A stretch of DNA of 64,000 bases from Sapria himalayana (Eukaryota; Streptophyta; Magnoliopsida; Malpighiales; Rafflesiaceae), in NCBI GenBank assembly GCA_029783825.1, contig JAREIK010002984.1, forward strand, positions 104,030 through 168,029, in the 5' to 3' direction. The notes beneath the pieces are model-generated. The model was given only the letters and a program-made list of their open reading frames with translations, was not told the DNA's origin and did not search any database. The position numbers and the translations under genes were made by a program. The first letter of the stretch is position 1; the number at the start of each line of letters is the position of its first letter. This document shows positions 13,256-26,489 of this stretch, in pieces.

Positions 13256-13575
13256 AAATAGCTTTGGAATGAAATAGCAAGGGAACTTTTCCTCGCTAAT
13301 TTAGCTAGGGAATTATCTATTTATATCTAGTTGATAAATATTCATTACTATTATTATTTACGATAAAAATTAGCAAAGGAAAAAAAATAATTTGCTAGGG
13401 AGTTTCCATCGTTAAAAAAATTATAGGGAATTATTTTTCATCCTTAATATTTTGAGATGAGCACTTTAACTTGGGATAATTTCAATCATTATTCTATCAT
13501 TATTTTAATTATCAATGGAAAAAACTAATAGAGATAGAATTTTTTTTTCAGCCACCTCGGCTTTTTCTTGTAGTC
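13256..13575 (+). repeat. CACTA1 right subterminal repeats
   Basis: Repeated, diverged motifs of the type TAGCTAGGGAATT and TTAGCAAAGGAAAAA occur here. The block aligns with 18341-18667 of CACTA2, starting from AGCTTTGGAATGAAA. In CACTA elements such subterminal arrays are the binding sites for the transposase. The end lies directly against GATA units. Confidence 0.75.
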
Positions 13576-13620
13576 AGATAGATAGGTAGATAAATAGATA
13601 TAAAGAAGATAAATAAATAA

Positions 13621-13659
<39 letters not shown>

Positions 13660-14810
13660 TTTATAGGTATATAGATAGATTAATTATTAGATAGTTAGAT
13701 ACATAGATAAATAGATATATAGATAGCTAAATAGATAGATAAAAGATTGATAAATAAATTATAGATAGATAGAAAGAGAGATAGATAAATAAAAAATATA
13801 TATATATAAATACATACATATAGATAGATAGGCAAGCATATAGAAATATAGATAGATAGATAGATAAATAAATGAATAATAGATATATCAAATAGATACA
13901 ATAATTATAAATAGATAGATAGATAGATATACATATAGATATATAGATATATATATATATATATTATTTATTTATTTATTTATATTTATATTTATATTTA
14001 TATTATATTTATATATCGATAGAAAGAAAGATAGGTAGATAATAGACATTCAAATAGATAGATAAATAGATATTTAGATAGATAGATAGATAGATAGACA
14101 CATAGATATAAAGACAAATATATAGATAGACAAATAGATCGATAGATAAATAGAAAGATAGACAAATAAATAAATTGTTAGAGAGATAGAAATAAGATAG
14201 ATAGAGAGACAAATAGAAAGATATACATACAGATAGTTATAAAATTAGATAGATAGTTAGTTAGATAAAAAAATAGACACATAGAGAGATAAATAGATAG
14301 ATAGATAGATAGACAATTATATTGATAGACACATTGTTAGATAGATAGTTAGATAGCCAGATAAAAAAATAAATATATGGACATAAAGTTAGATAGACAG
14401 ATGCACAAATAGATAGATATGTAGGTAGGTAGGTAGGTAGATAGATATTTATATAGATAGATAGACAGATATTTAGTCATATAGCTAGATAGATATATAG
14501 ATAAATAGATTGAAAGAAAGAAATATAGAAATATAAATAGATAGATAGATAGGTAGACAGATAGAAATATAGATAGATAAATAGATATAAAAACAAAAAG
14601 ATAGATAGATATATAGATAGATTGATATATTGATAGAAAGATAGACAGATAGACAAGTCCATAATTATATAGATAGATATATACATAATGAGATATATTG
14701 ATAGATAGATATATAGATAGATAGACGACTATATTGAAAGATATATAGAGATATAGATAGATAGATAGATAGACACATAGACAGATTGACAGATATAAAA
14801 ATTGATAATT
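13576..14810 (-). repeat. Degenerate GATA/GACA array A4 (1.2 kb)
   Basis: Tetranucleotide DNA fills the gap between CACTA1 and CACTA2, with GATA on the plus strand. It contains a pure AT run (about 13626-13658) and a TTTATA-type block (about 13965-14012). It abuts the CACTA1 terminus directly on the left and comes within about 20 bp of the CACTA2 terminus on the right. Confidence 0.93.
13965..14012. repeat. TTTA/TTTATA short tandem repeat
   Basis: TTTA units followed by TTTATA units form about 48 bp inside array A4. The phase and sequence differ from the surrounding GATA units. Confidence 0.85.
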
Positions 14811-15790
14811 CATTACAATAAAATGTATATTTAGCTAGGAAAATTTAGCTAGGGATCAATCCCTAGCTAAATTGTGAGGGATTAGCTTACGAGATAACAA
14901 GAGATTTATGATTTTTCATTGAAATAAAAATTTGCTACGGATTTAGCGACAGAAAATTATCATAAATTCCTCTCAAAAATGTAGGGAATTTAGCAATGAA
15001 TTTAGCGACAGATTAACGATGAAAAATTTTCGTAAATTCCACTCAAGAAAAGCAAAGAATTTAGTGACGGATTAGGGATGAAAAATTTGCGTAAGTTCCG
15101 CTCAAAAAAAGCGGACGATTTAGCGACCGAAAATTTTCATATGTTGCGTTCAAGAAAAGCTGAGAATTTCGTGATGGATTTAGCGATGGAATATCCCTAG
15201 CTAATAAAATCCTGAACTTTAGTGACAGATTTAGCCGGGTAATTTCTCTAGCTATTAAAATCTGGAATTTAGTGATGGATTTAGCGACGGAATATCCCTA
15301 GCTATTAAATTACCAGAATTTAGTGACGGAGTAAGTGAAAGATTTTTCTAGCTAATTACATCTGGAATTTAGCGACAAATTTTCTCTAGCTAATTACATC
15401 TTAAATTTAGCAATGGATTTAGAGACAGATTTTTCTTAACTAATATAATCTAGAATATATTGATGGATTTAGCAATGGAATTTTTCTAGCCAATAAAATC
15501 TAGAATTTAGCAACCCATTTAGAGACGAAATTTCCCTAGCTAATAAAATCCTAAATTTAGCGATAGATTTAGCGATGGAATTTTCCTAGCTATAAAAATC
15601 CAGAATTTTGCGACTATTTTAGCGATGAAATTTTCCTAGCTATTAAACTCTAGAATTTAATGATGGAGTTAGCGATGAAACTCCCCTAGCTAATTACATC
15701 ATGAATTTAGCGATGAATTTTCCTAGCTAATAAAATCCAGAATTTAGCGATGGATTTAGCGATAGAATTTCCCTAGCAAATAAATTTTAA
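14811..15790 (+). repeat. CACTA2 left subterminal repeat array
   Basis: More than ten imperfect copies of a unit built from AATTTAGCGACGGA and TTTCCCTAGCTAATAAAATC are spaced roughly 45-65 bp apart. GCGACGG/GCGATGG variants fit CpG decay. Dense subterminal repeats of this kind are typical of plant CACTA elements and bind the transposase. The same repeat family appears at 47172-47880. Confidence 0.85.
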
Positions 15791-16620
15791 AAAAATATAC
15801 AAATTATATTTGAATTAATGAATAAAGATATTTAAATATCTGTATTAATACATACATTAGATAATTAATTCTATAATTATAAACATTTTTAAAAATATTT
15901 GAAATAATATATGAACATACACAAACATTCGTATTAATAAAAATCTACCATCATTATTTGTATGATTATACAAAAAATATTTACAAAAATATTTACAAAA
16001 AATCTAAATTAACAAATAAACAAGTAAATATTTATATTATTAAAACATAAAAAAATTGTAATTATTATAATAAATTTTTTTAAAAAATTATTACTAAAAG
16101 ATTTGGAATATTTGAATTATAAAAAAATCATAGTTTTCATTAAATTTAAAATAAAATAATTGATATTTAAGAATAAATAAATTAATGTTTAAATTATATC
16201 CAAAAACTTTTGATGAGTTAAAAAATAAATTTCTCCTAAGTGCTTATTAAAAGAATACTTCGGGTATTTTTTTAGGGCTTAAAAAAGTTTTTCAAAATAT
16301 TACTAATGATATTTTTTTATCTTTAATACATTCAAAGTTAATTTTAGCCCTTTTAACACTTTTGAAAATAACTACCAAATGACCCTAAGTTGATTTTAAT
16401 TCACATTTTATTTTTGCCTCTACTAAAATTTCTAAGAATTAAAGAATTGAGTAAATAATTAAAGTATAAAAAAATTAAAAACTAATATTTAATTTAAAAT
16501 AAAATATGTATTCTTAGAATAATAAATAAATAAATAAATATTAATATTTTAAAATTAATACAAGTTAAACATGATTCTGACATTGTTTGTGCAGTGAGAA
16601 AACATGTTAAACAAGTTAAA
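15791..16620 (+). other. AT-rich interior shared between CACTA2 and CACTA3
   Basis: This non-coding AT-rich DNA (mostly A and T with short homopolymers) aligns by eye with 48000-48570. Shared landmarks include AATAATTAATTxTATAATTATAA and CTAAGAATTAAAxAATTGAGTAA. It supports one element family for both copies. No gene is seen. Confidence 0.65.
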
Positions 16621-16852
16621 AAAAATATCGATTGACTTTCAAGTGAGAAAATGAAAGGAAGAAAAACCCCAACAATGAAGAGAGAGATATTTCTTCATGT
16701 TTTAGTTCTACTCTGTCTTCTCTATCTGGCAATGTAGAAAAATTCTAGTGAGAGTTGATTTCTATTGCCTCTGATGTAAGCATTGTTTTGGAATTTTATT
16801 TTTGCGTTACTTTTCATAATGCTTCTCTGATTCAAGTTATATTTTATGTAAG

Positions 16853-17330
16853 TGCTAGACAAAATTAGACTTTGACTCTCTCACTAACAAGAATCTTATA
16901 GGTGAAGGCGACGATGCCAAACTCGAGATCCATGTTTGCTTCCTTGCTTGCTTATTTTGTTCATGGAAATTGATTTTCAATGGATGTGCGTTGAATATGG
17001 GTGTGAGTGAAGATTAAATTGAATAAAGAAAGGAAGATTATTTATATTCAAGATCATGGCTATGGCATGATGAAAAAAGATTTGATCAAGAACTTAGGGA
17101 TGAATGCCAATCAGGAACTTCAGGTATTCACTAAAATTTTTCAAAGTTTGTAAATTTTTTATGGATGTTAATGAAGGATAATGGCTGGCAGCATTTATTG
17201 AGAAAATGCAGACTAGTGGAGATCTTAATTTGATTGTCTAATTTGGAGTTGGATTTTACGCTATGTATCTTGCTGTACATTATGTGGAAGTTGTTAGCGA
17301 ACTATAACGAAGACAAGCAGTAAGACATCT
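16853..17330 (+). pseudogene. GRP94 / endoplasmin (ER HSP90) gene fragment, captured
   Basis: This is an ER HSP90 chaperone N-terminal ATPase-domain fragment with its introns. Exon piece 16853-16933 reads LDKIR then, after a 1-nt shift, TNKNLIGEGDDAKLEIH. A GT donor follows. Exon piece 17013-17123 reads KLNKERKIIYIQDHGYGM and then KKDLIKNLG. The DxGxGM nucleotide-binding signature is kept as DHGYGM. It ends at a CAG|GTATTC donor. Exon piece 17191-17330 reads AFIEKMQTSGDLNLI, then a stop where the family has GQ, then FGVGFYAMYL and YVEVVS. KMQTSGDLNLI favours the GRP94 branch over cytosolic HSP90. Stops and shifts make it a pseudogene. A signal-peptide-like frame at 16677-16736 (MKREIFLHVLVLLCLLYLAM) could be its first exon, but this is weak. 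Confidence 0.85.
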
Positions 17331-17455
17331 GAGGCCATGTATTCATGCAACAAAATTCTTTTAAAATTGCTCTTCATTTTTTCATGGTGGTATTTTAGTC
17401 AAATAGACAAATAGTTTGTATATTTATCTATATGTACACATAGCAATATCTCTAA

Positions 17456-17570
17456 TGTGTCTATTTATAACTTAGAGATATTTGTCTAGACATTGATATC
17501 TCTTATTACTCAATATTTGTCTATTTCATATATATGTCTAGACAAATATCTCTAAGTGATAAATAGACAA
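17456..17570. repeat. Long imperfect inverted repeat (arms about 35 bp)
   Basis: Left arm 17456-17491 and right arm 17536-17570 are reverse complements, with GAGATATTTGTCTAGAC facing GTCTAGACAAATATCTC. The match extends outward through AACTTA/TAAGTG and TATTTAT/ATAAATA with one or two mismatches. The loop is about 44 bp. It could be a small foldback element or MITE remnant inside CACTA2. No gene is seen between 17331 and 17690. Confidence 0.85.
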
Positions 17571-17689
17571 ATATCTTTGTATTGAAATTAATGGTTTCAT
17601 ATTTTTTAAAACATTCTATATATCTTTATAGAATGTACTAAGTATATATCTCTCATTATACTTCATCATCTTCTCAATGAAAAATCTAA

Positions 17690-18340
17690 GCCTCTATCTG
17701 CATTTGTAGAGGAAGCTTTGATCAAGGACAGAATCATGCTAGTTGATAAGTACTATTTCATATATGCAGCCCCTAAAAAAATGAAAATGTATCAGTAAAG
17801 TGGTTGAAATTAGGAGATAAACTTGTTGTAGATTCTTTAGCTGCTGGATATGGTCAAACAGTGCATCTAGAAATTAAGTAAACACGTGTGTTTGCTTTTG
17901 TTTTGTGTTAAAAGTGAGACTTTCATTAGTTTATTATATTGTGGCTTTGATTCGTGATTTCAGTGTTGATAATTATGTTGTTGAGAAAGTTCAAAATAAT
18001 TTTTCTGAGCAGAAGCAAATGCAATACAACAACAGATGTCATATATGTAGTCATAGTTAGTGGCCTTAATGAGATAGATAGTACACAAAGCTCTAGTAGA
18101 TAAACAACTCAGGAGAACTTAGCACAAATACATCAACTAATGATGAGGATAATGATAATGATTTAAATGATTATATACCTATGTTATGTTTTTATTTTAA
18201 CTATGTAAAAATTGTATCAGATAAATTTCTAAACTACTATTTCTTTATGTTAATTATAAATAATTGTTTATAGTAAATGTTTTTATTCAATTTAATATAA
18301 AAATTTAAAAATATTTAATAAAATTTTTTGTAAAAAAATT
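17690..18340 (+). other. Captured gene-like segment, copy 2 (shared with CACTA1)
   Basis: This is the CACTA2 copy of the segment at 12664-13255. Here the first block is open and reads KWLKLGDKLVVDSLAAGYGQ followed by TVHLEIK. A T-rich intron-like stretch follows, and then a block starting VDNYVVEKVQNNFSEQ after a TTTCAG acceptor-like site. An upstream block (EEALIKDRIMLVDKYY, from 17700) may be another exon. The parent gene is not recognised, but spacing and composition suggest exons with introns. Confidence 0.55.
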
Positions 18341-18667
18341 ATGAAAAAAGCTTTGGAATGAAAATAGCTAGGGAATTTTTCCAACCTAATTTAACTAGGG
18401 AATTATTTGTATATATTCTAGTCGAAAAATATCAATTACTATTCTTAATTACAATCAAAATTAGCAAGGGAAAAAATGATTAGCTAAAGAATGTTTCTCA
18501 TTAAAAAAGTTGTTAGTGAATTATATTTTCTCGTTAATATTTTGCGACGAGCACTTTAGATTGTGATAATTTCTATCATTATTACGTCGTTATTATATTT
18601 TAGTGATAGAAAAGCCTATATAGCTAGGAAAATTTCTCTAGCTATTTGGGTTTTTTCTTGTTGTGGT
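18341..18667 (+). repeat. CACTA2 right subterminal repeats and terminus
   Basis: Diverged AGCTAGGGAATTT motifs and GCGACGAGCACTTTA align with 13256-13575 and lead into the terminus TTTTTTCTTGTTGTG. CTAT units start immediately after it. Confidence 0.78.
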
Positions 18668-21600
18668 ATCTGTCTTTCTATATGTCTATCTATCTGTCTA
18701 TCTATTAGTCTCTATATCTACTTATCTATCAATATATTTATCTATATATCAATATATCAATCTGTCAATCTATCAATTTGTCTATCAATTTGTCTATCAA
18801 AGTATCTATCAATCAATCAATATATCTATCTATGTATCTATTTATCTATCTGTCTATTAATCCATCTACCTCTATTTGTATATCTATCAGTCTATCTTTC
18901 TATCTATCTATTTTTCTACCTAAATATCTATCTAACTGTATATTAATCTACTTTTCTACCTGTCTATCTATCTATCAGTCTTTCTAACTATATATATGTC
19001 AATCAATCAATCAATGTGTCTGTCAGTCTATCTATCTACCTCTCTATTTATCTATCTGTCTATCTATATATCTATCATTATTTCTTTCTATCAATCAATC
19101 TAACAATTTGTTTATCTATCTCTCTATCTATTTATCTAAATATCTATCTATTTATTTGTTTATTTATCTGTCTATCTATATTTTTGTTTATCTATTTGTC
19201 TATCATTCAATCAATCTATCTATATATATGCCTATGTATGTTTCTATCTAAATGTCTATCATTCTATCTTTATATATGCCTATAATATCTATATATATAT
19301 CTATATATTTGTATGTCTATCTATCTATCTATATATCAATATATTTGTCTATTTATCTATCTATCTATTTATCTGTCTATCTATCTATTTTTTTATCAAT
19401 CTACATATCTATCTATATGTCTATATATCTATCTATCGATCTATCTATATATTCTGTATCTATCTATATGTCTATCAATGTGGCTATGTATCTGTATATC
19501 TATCAGAATATCTCTCTATCTAATAATTTATTGATCTATCTATCTATTTGGCTTTATATCTACCTATCTATCTATCTATCAATTAATTAATTTATCTGCC
19601 TATCAATCTCCTTTAAATTTGTCAATTAATCTATCTATAAATTTCTCTATCAATCCATATATCTATATGTCTATCTATTGTCTAACTATCTGTATATTAA
19701 TCTATTTATCAATCTATCTATTTATCTATCTTACTTTCTTTCAATCTTTATAACTTTCTATCTATCTATTTGTCGATTTTTTTATCAATTTATCTGTCTA
19801 TATATCTATTAGTATTTCTAATAGTTTGTCTGTTTGTTCGGTTGCATATCTATTTATCAATCTATCTAACTATATAACTAACTGTCTATCTATTTGTCAA
19901 AATTTTGCTGCTCTCTCTCTCTCTCTATCTGTCAGTCTATTATTGTATCTTTCTATATATCTATATATCTATCTGTCTATCTATCTGGATATCTATCTAA
20001 CTATCTATCTATCTATTTATCTATGTGTCTATCTTTCTATATATATATATATATATCTATTTATCTATATATCTTTCTATATGAATATCTATCTATCTAT
20101 CATTCTGTCTATAAATCTGTCTATCAAGCTTTCTATCAATATGTCTATCAATATTTCTATCAATCTTCTATCATTCCATCTATCAATCTGACCATCTATT
20201 TGTTTATCTATCTATCTACTATCTTTACATCTATCTCTATATAAATATATTTATCTATGCGTCTATTAATCTATGTAAAAACTATCTATCTTCTTTTTGT
20301 CTATCTATCTAAATGATCTATTTATTTGTATATCCCAATGCTTGTCTATTTGTCTATCTACATATTTTTTGTCTATCAATCTAAGTGCCTCCCTAATTGT
20401 TTGCCTACCTAAAGCCACCCTATCTATCTATCTATATGTCTATCTATTTGTGTGTCAATTTGTTTTTTTGTCTAACTGTCTTTCTGTCTGTTTAACTGTT
20501 TGTCTATCTATCTGGCTATCATATATATATATATATATATATCAATCTATCTATCTACCGATCTACTTCTCTGTTAATCTATCTATCTATTTTTTATCTA
20601 TCTATCTGGCTGTCTATATATCTTTCTGTCTATCTATATTTCTATCTATTTATATATCTCTTTGTCTATCAATCTAACTATCTATCTATATATCTGTCTA
20701 TCTATCTAAGTATCTATCTATCTATGTATCAATCAATGTATATATCACTATATCTGTCTATATGTCTATCTATCTATCTACCTTTCTACCGATCTATCTA
20801 ATATATATCTATTTGTCAATCAATATATCTATATGCCTTTTTATCTACCTAACTATCTATCTATGTGTCTAATAATCTTTCTATCTATCTGTCAAAATAT
20901 TTATCTATCTATCTATCAAGCTATCTATCTATCTATAATTCTATCTATCAATCTATCTATAAAATTGACCATCAATCTATCTATAAAATTGTTCATCAAT
21001 CTATCTATCTATATGTTTATCAATCTTTCTATCAGTCTATATATCAATATATATATATATATATATCTATCTATATGTCTATCTATATGTCTATCTATGT
21101 CTTATTCTATCTGTTTATCTATCTCTCTATCAATTTGTCTATTTATATGTCTATTAATCTTTGTTTGAAACTTTATATCTATTTATCGAACTATTTGGAA
21201 ATCTATCTTTTGCTATGTATGTCTCTTTGTTTATCTATCTATCAATCTTCCAATTTATTTGTCTGTCTATTTTTTATTTGCTTGCTTGCCTAATTGTCGA
21301 CCTACTTGACTACCTACCCATATGTCTATCTGTCTAACTAATTGTTTATCTATTTGTCTATCTATTTGTGTATCTATTTGTCTATCTATTTGTGTGTCTA
21401 TTGTCTATCTATCCATTTATCTTTTTGTCTGTCTAACTGGTTGTCTATATATTTGTCTATATATATATATATATATATCTATTTATCTATCTTTCATTCT
21501 ATCTATCTTTCTATCTATTTGTCAATCTATCTATCTATTTATCTATCTATCTATGTGTATATCTATATTTCTATCTATTTATATATATATATATCTATGA

Positions 21601-22091
21601 AACAACATGTCTATCTATCTAATAATATGTCTATCTATATGTCTTACTATCTATCTATATGCCTATCTATCTATCTATCTAACTATCTAACAAATTGTTT
21701 TATCTTTATGTCTATTTATGTATCTTTATTTATACTATCTATCTATTTTTGTGTCAATCTATCTATTATATATATATATATATATACATATATATTTCTA
21801 TCTATTTGTATAACTATTTATCATTCTATATATCTAAAAATATTACGATCTATCTATCTATATATCTATCTATCTTTTTCTCTATCTATCTATATATTTA
21901 TATATGTATCTATCTAACTATCTATCTATCTATCATTCTATCTATCTAACTGCCTATCACTTTATATATCAATCTATTAACCAATCCATCTATCAATATA
22001 TCTATTAATCTGCATATCAATCTATCTATAAATCTATCTATCTATCTATATATCATATTTATCTATTTATCTATCTTTATATCTATCTTTC

Positions 22092-22123
<32 letters not shown>

Positions 22124-23625
22124 TGTCTATCAATCTATTTATCTGTTAATCTATCTATATATCTATCTATCTTCGACTTGTCTATCTATCTACGTAACTA
22201 TTTGTTTATTTATCTTTCTATCGATCTATTTATCTATATATCTATCCATCTTTTATCAATCTTTCTACCTATCTATCTATCTTTCTATAGGTATATCTAA
22301 CTCTCTATCTATTTATCTATATATATGTTTATCTTTGTATTTATTTTTCTAATAATCTTTCTATCTATTTGTCTATCTATCTATTTATCTTTATGTCTAT
22401 CTATCTATATATCAATTTAACTAACTTTCTATATATCTTTCTAGCTATTCATATATTTATTAATCTATATATCAATTTGTCTCTCAATCTATCTATCTAT
22501 TTATTTGTCTGCCTGTCTATATATCTATTTGAATTTCTATCTATCTATCTTTCTATTTGTTTATCTATCTATCTATCTATATTTTTATTTATCAATCTAT
22601 CAGTCTATATCTTTCTATCTATCATTCTATTTATCTATATATCTTTTTGTTTACCTACTTATCTATATATCTGTTTACCTATCTATCTATCTATATATAT
22701 ATATATGTATGTCTATATGTCTATATATCTGTCTATCTATTTCTCTATCTATATATCTATCTATTTGTATGACAAATTTATGTCTATTTATCTATCTATT
22801 TATTTATCTATCTATCTATCTATTTATCTATATGACTATTTTTCTTTCTATCTTCGTGTCTATCTATTTGTGTATATTTCTATATATATGTGTATCTATA
22901 TCTCTATCTATTAGTCTTTCTAATTTTGTCTGTGTCTATTTATTTTTCTATCAATCTTTCTATCCATATATCTGTCTGTATATTTGTCTATCAACCAATC
23001 AATCTTTCTATCTATCTATCTATCTACATATCTATCTATCTTTCTATCTAACTAACTATCTATCTATGTGTCTACATATCTATATATTTGTCAAATAATC
23101 TACATATCTTTTTGTCTATCTATATATCTTTCAATTTATTTATCTCTCTATCTATTTATCTACCAGACTATCTATTTATCTATCTATTTCTCTCTCTATC
23201 CATTATCTATCATTCTATCTATCAATCTATCTATCAAACTGTCTATCAATATGTATTTTAATATATCAATCATTATGTCTATCAATCTGTCTATCAAACA
23301 ATCTATTTATTTGTCTATCTATCTATCAATAAATCTATCTATCTGTCTATCAATCTATCTATCAATTAGTCTATCAAACTATCTATCTATATGTCTATTT
23401 GTCTTTCTATAGTAAATTTATCTGTCTTTTTATTTGTTTATTTTTTTAATATCTATTTAAGTTTTTGTCTGTCTATCTATCTGGTAGTTTGTCTATGTGT
23501 CTGCCTGCCTGACTATCTTCCTGCCTGGCTGCCTGCCTATCTATCTTTCTATGTGGATATCTGTGTGTCTATTTGCCTGTATATCTATTTATTTGTCTTT
23601 CTATCTTTCTTTCTATCTATCTTTT

Positions 23626-23668
<43 letters not shown>

Positions 23669-24099
23669 CTATATCTATTTATCTCTCTATCTGTCTATCT
23701 ATCTATATATTTACTTGTCTATCTATCTATTTATCTATCAACCAATATAACTAACTACCTAACTATCTATCTATTTGTCTATCTTTATATCTATGTTTAC
23801 CTATCTTTCTTTCTATCTATCTGTCGATTTATATATCTATCTATATGTTTATCTATATTTTATCTATATATTTATATATCTATATATCTATCTATCTATA
23901 TACTTGTCTATCAATCTGTCAATCAATCTATCTAACTACTCATCTATTTATCTTTCTATATAACTATCTTTCTATGTTTCTTTCTACCTATTAATCTATC
24001 TATCTATCTATCGATATGTATATCTATCTATTTATCTATCTGTCTATCTATCTATTTATCTATCTATCTGCTTATCTATCTATCTATCTATTTGTCTAT

Positions 24100-25700
24100 C
24101 TAATTATCTATCTTTCTATTTGTTAATAATCTATTTATCTATCTGTTTATCTATTTGTCTATCTATATGTTTATCTATCTATATATCAATCTATCAATCT
24201 ATCTATTTGTCTATCAATCTATTTATCTATCTACCTATCTATGTATTTGTTTATCTATCTATCTACCTACCTATCTATCTGTGTATCGATCTATTTGTAT
24301 ATCTATCTATCATTCTATATGGCTATCTTGCTCTTGTGTAATTGTCTTTATGTCTATCTATCTATGTGTCTATCTATCTATCTATCTGTCTGTCTATCGA
24401 TCTATTTATCTATATATTTATATATCTTTCAATCTATTTGTCTATCTATCTATTTTATATTTGTCTATATATCTATCTATCTATCTTTTTAACTATCTAT
24501 CTGTCTATATGTCTATCTATCTATAAGTTATTTATTTATTTGTCTATATAACTATTTGTTTATCTATCTATTAAACTATCTATCTATTTTTTGTCTAAAT
24601 AATTATATGTCTATCTATCAATATTTGTAAGTGTCTAAGTGCTTCTCTTTCTATCTGTCTAACAATAAATATATCAATCTATCTATCTATATAACTATTA
24701 GTCTATCGATAAATCTATCTATATCTCTATCTATCTATATATCTATGTAGCTATCTATTATCTATCTATCTGTCTGTTGTCTATCTATCTATCTATCTAT
24801 TTACTTGTATATCTATTTATCTATCTATCTATCTAGTTGTCTATCTATCTATCTATCTATATATCTCTATCTATATTTACTTGTATATTTCTATCTATAT
24901 TTTTGTCTATTTATCTATATATCTGTCTATATATCTCTCTAATTGTCTATCTATTGGTCTATCAATCTATCTAACTATCTATCTATTTATCTCTCTATAT
25001 AACAATCTTTCTATCTTTCTTTCTACATATTAATCTATCTATTTATCTGTTTATCTATATATCTATCTATTTGTCTATCTGCCTATCTATCTATTTCTCT
25101 ATCTATCTATATGTCTATCTATCTATCTATTTATCTATCTGTCTAATAATCTTTTTATCTATCTATATGATTGTCTATCTATTTGTCTATCTATATGTTT
25201 ATCTATCTATCTTTCTGTCTATCTGTCAATCTATCTATTTATTTATCTTTCTACTTATCTAAGTATTTGTGTATCTACTTATCTATATACTTATCTATCT
25301 GTCTATAAATCTATTTGTATATCCATCTATAATTCTATATGGCTATCTTGCTCTATGTGTAATTGTCTTTATGTCTATCTATGTCTATCTATCTATCCGT
25401 CTATCTGTCTATTTATCTATCTATCTTTATTTTTGTATATCTTTCTAACTATTTGTCCATCTGTGTATTTTTTATTTGTCTATAAATCTATCTTTCTATG
25501 TATCTTTATAACTATCTAGCTGACTATTTTTCTATCATTTTATCAGCTATTTATATATCTGTATATATATATATATATCTATTTGTTTATATGTCTATCT
25601 ATCTATTTATTTTTTTGTCTAAATGATTATATGTCTAACTATCAAAAATTAAAAGTTTCTAAGTGTTATTCTTTCATTATGTCTAACTATCTATCTTTGA
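24100..25700 (+). repeat. Diverged duplication inside A5, offset about 1.02 kb
   Basis: The rare non-CTAT string CTATATGGCTATCTTGCTCT plus GTGTAATTGTCTTTATGTC occurs near 24315 and again near 25335. A TTTTTGTCTAAATxATTATATGTCTA block occurs near 24590 and 25610. The constant offset shows a duplicated segment of at least several hundred bases. Confidence 0.75.
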
Positions 25701-26456
25701 AATTTCAATCTATCTATCTATATAATTGTCTGACTATCTTTCTAACTATTAGTCTATCGATAAATTGGTCTATTTATCTATCTATCTATATATCTATTTA
25801 GCTATCTATTTATCTATCTATGTATTTGTCTGTCTATTATCTATATATCTATATGTTTATTTATCTATATATCTATTTGTCAATCTATATATCTATCTTT
25901 GTAATTGTTTATCTTTTTTTCTACCTATCTTTATGTCTATCTGTTAATCTATGATTCTATCTATCTGATTATCTATCTATCAAACTGGCTAACAATCAAT
26001 TAGTTTATATATCTACCTATCTATTTCTCTAACTATCTAACTAAATATCTATTTTTATGTCTATATGTCTAATGTCGATATATCTCTCTAACTTTCTAAT
26101 TATCATACTTTTTATCAGTCTATACATTTATTTTAATTGTACATATGTCTATCTATCTATCAATTTATCTGTCTCTCTATAGAACTATCTTTCTATCTAT
26201 TTGTTTATTTATCTATCTAGTTGTCTATTTATCTATCTATCTATCTAATTGTCTATCTTTTTGCTTATACATCTATCTATCTATCTATCTTCAATTATGC
26301 TTATCTATCTATCTATCTCTCTCTATCTTACTATATGTCTATCTTTCAATATGTCTATATGTCAATCTTATTATCCATGTATCTTTCTTTCTATCAAAAT
26401 ATTTATCTATCTATCTATCTGTCTACCTATCTATCTATCTATCTATCTTTATATCT

Positions 26457-26489
<33 letters not shown>

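Larger units (their letters stand above)
11580..13575 (+). mobile_element. CACTA1: right part of a CACTA/Spm-type transposon with captured segment
   Basis: The right terminus reads TTTTTCTTGTAGTC, one base away from the reverse complement of the usual CACTACAAGAAAAA end. It is preceded by about 320 bp of AGCTAGGGAA-type subterminal motifs. The interior 12664-13255 is homologous to CACTA2 17755-18340, so both are copies of one family. No left CACTA end or left subterminal repeats are seen, so the copy is 5'-truncated or the left border is too degraded. Interior DNA from 11640 to 12660 has intron/exon-like base composition and one 75-codon frame (12187-12414), but no protein family was recognised. 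No transposase is present. Confidence 0.7.
14811..18667 (+). mobile_element. CACTA2: non-autonomous CACTA/Spm-type element carrying gene fragments
   Basis: The left end CATTACAATAAAA and the right end TTTTTTCTTGTTGTG are degenerate inverted copies of the CACTACAAGAAAAA terminus. The left side has about 1 kb of subterminal repeats and the right side about 320 bp. The 3.9-kb interior has no transposase. It holds an AT-rich region shared with CACTA3, a GRP94 (ER HSP90) fragment, a 35-bp inverted repeat, and a captured segment shared with CACTA1. No matching 3-bp target duplication was found (ATT on the left, GTA on the right). GATA DNA lies to the left and CTAT DNA to the right, which a simple insertion into one array does not explain. 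Confidence 0.8.

Noticed and set aside
17400..17640. Decayed tetranucleotide array inside CACTA2
   Set aside because: There are a few GACAAATA and CTATTTAT strings, but no period-4 run. The long inverted repeat explains most of the similarity.
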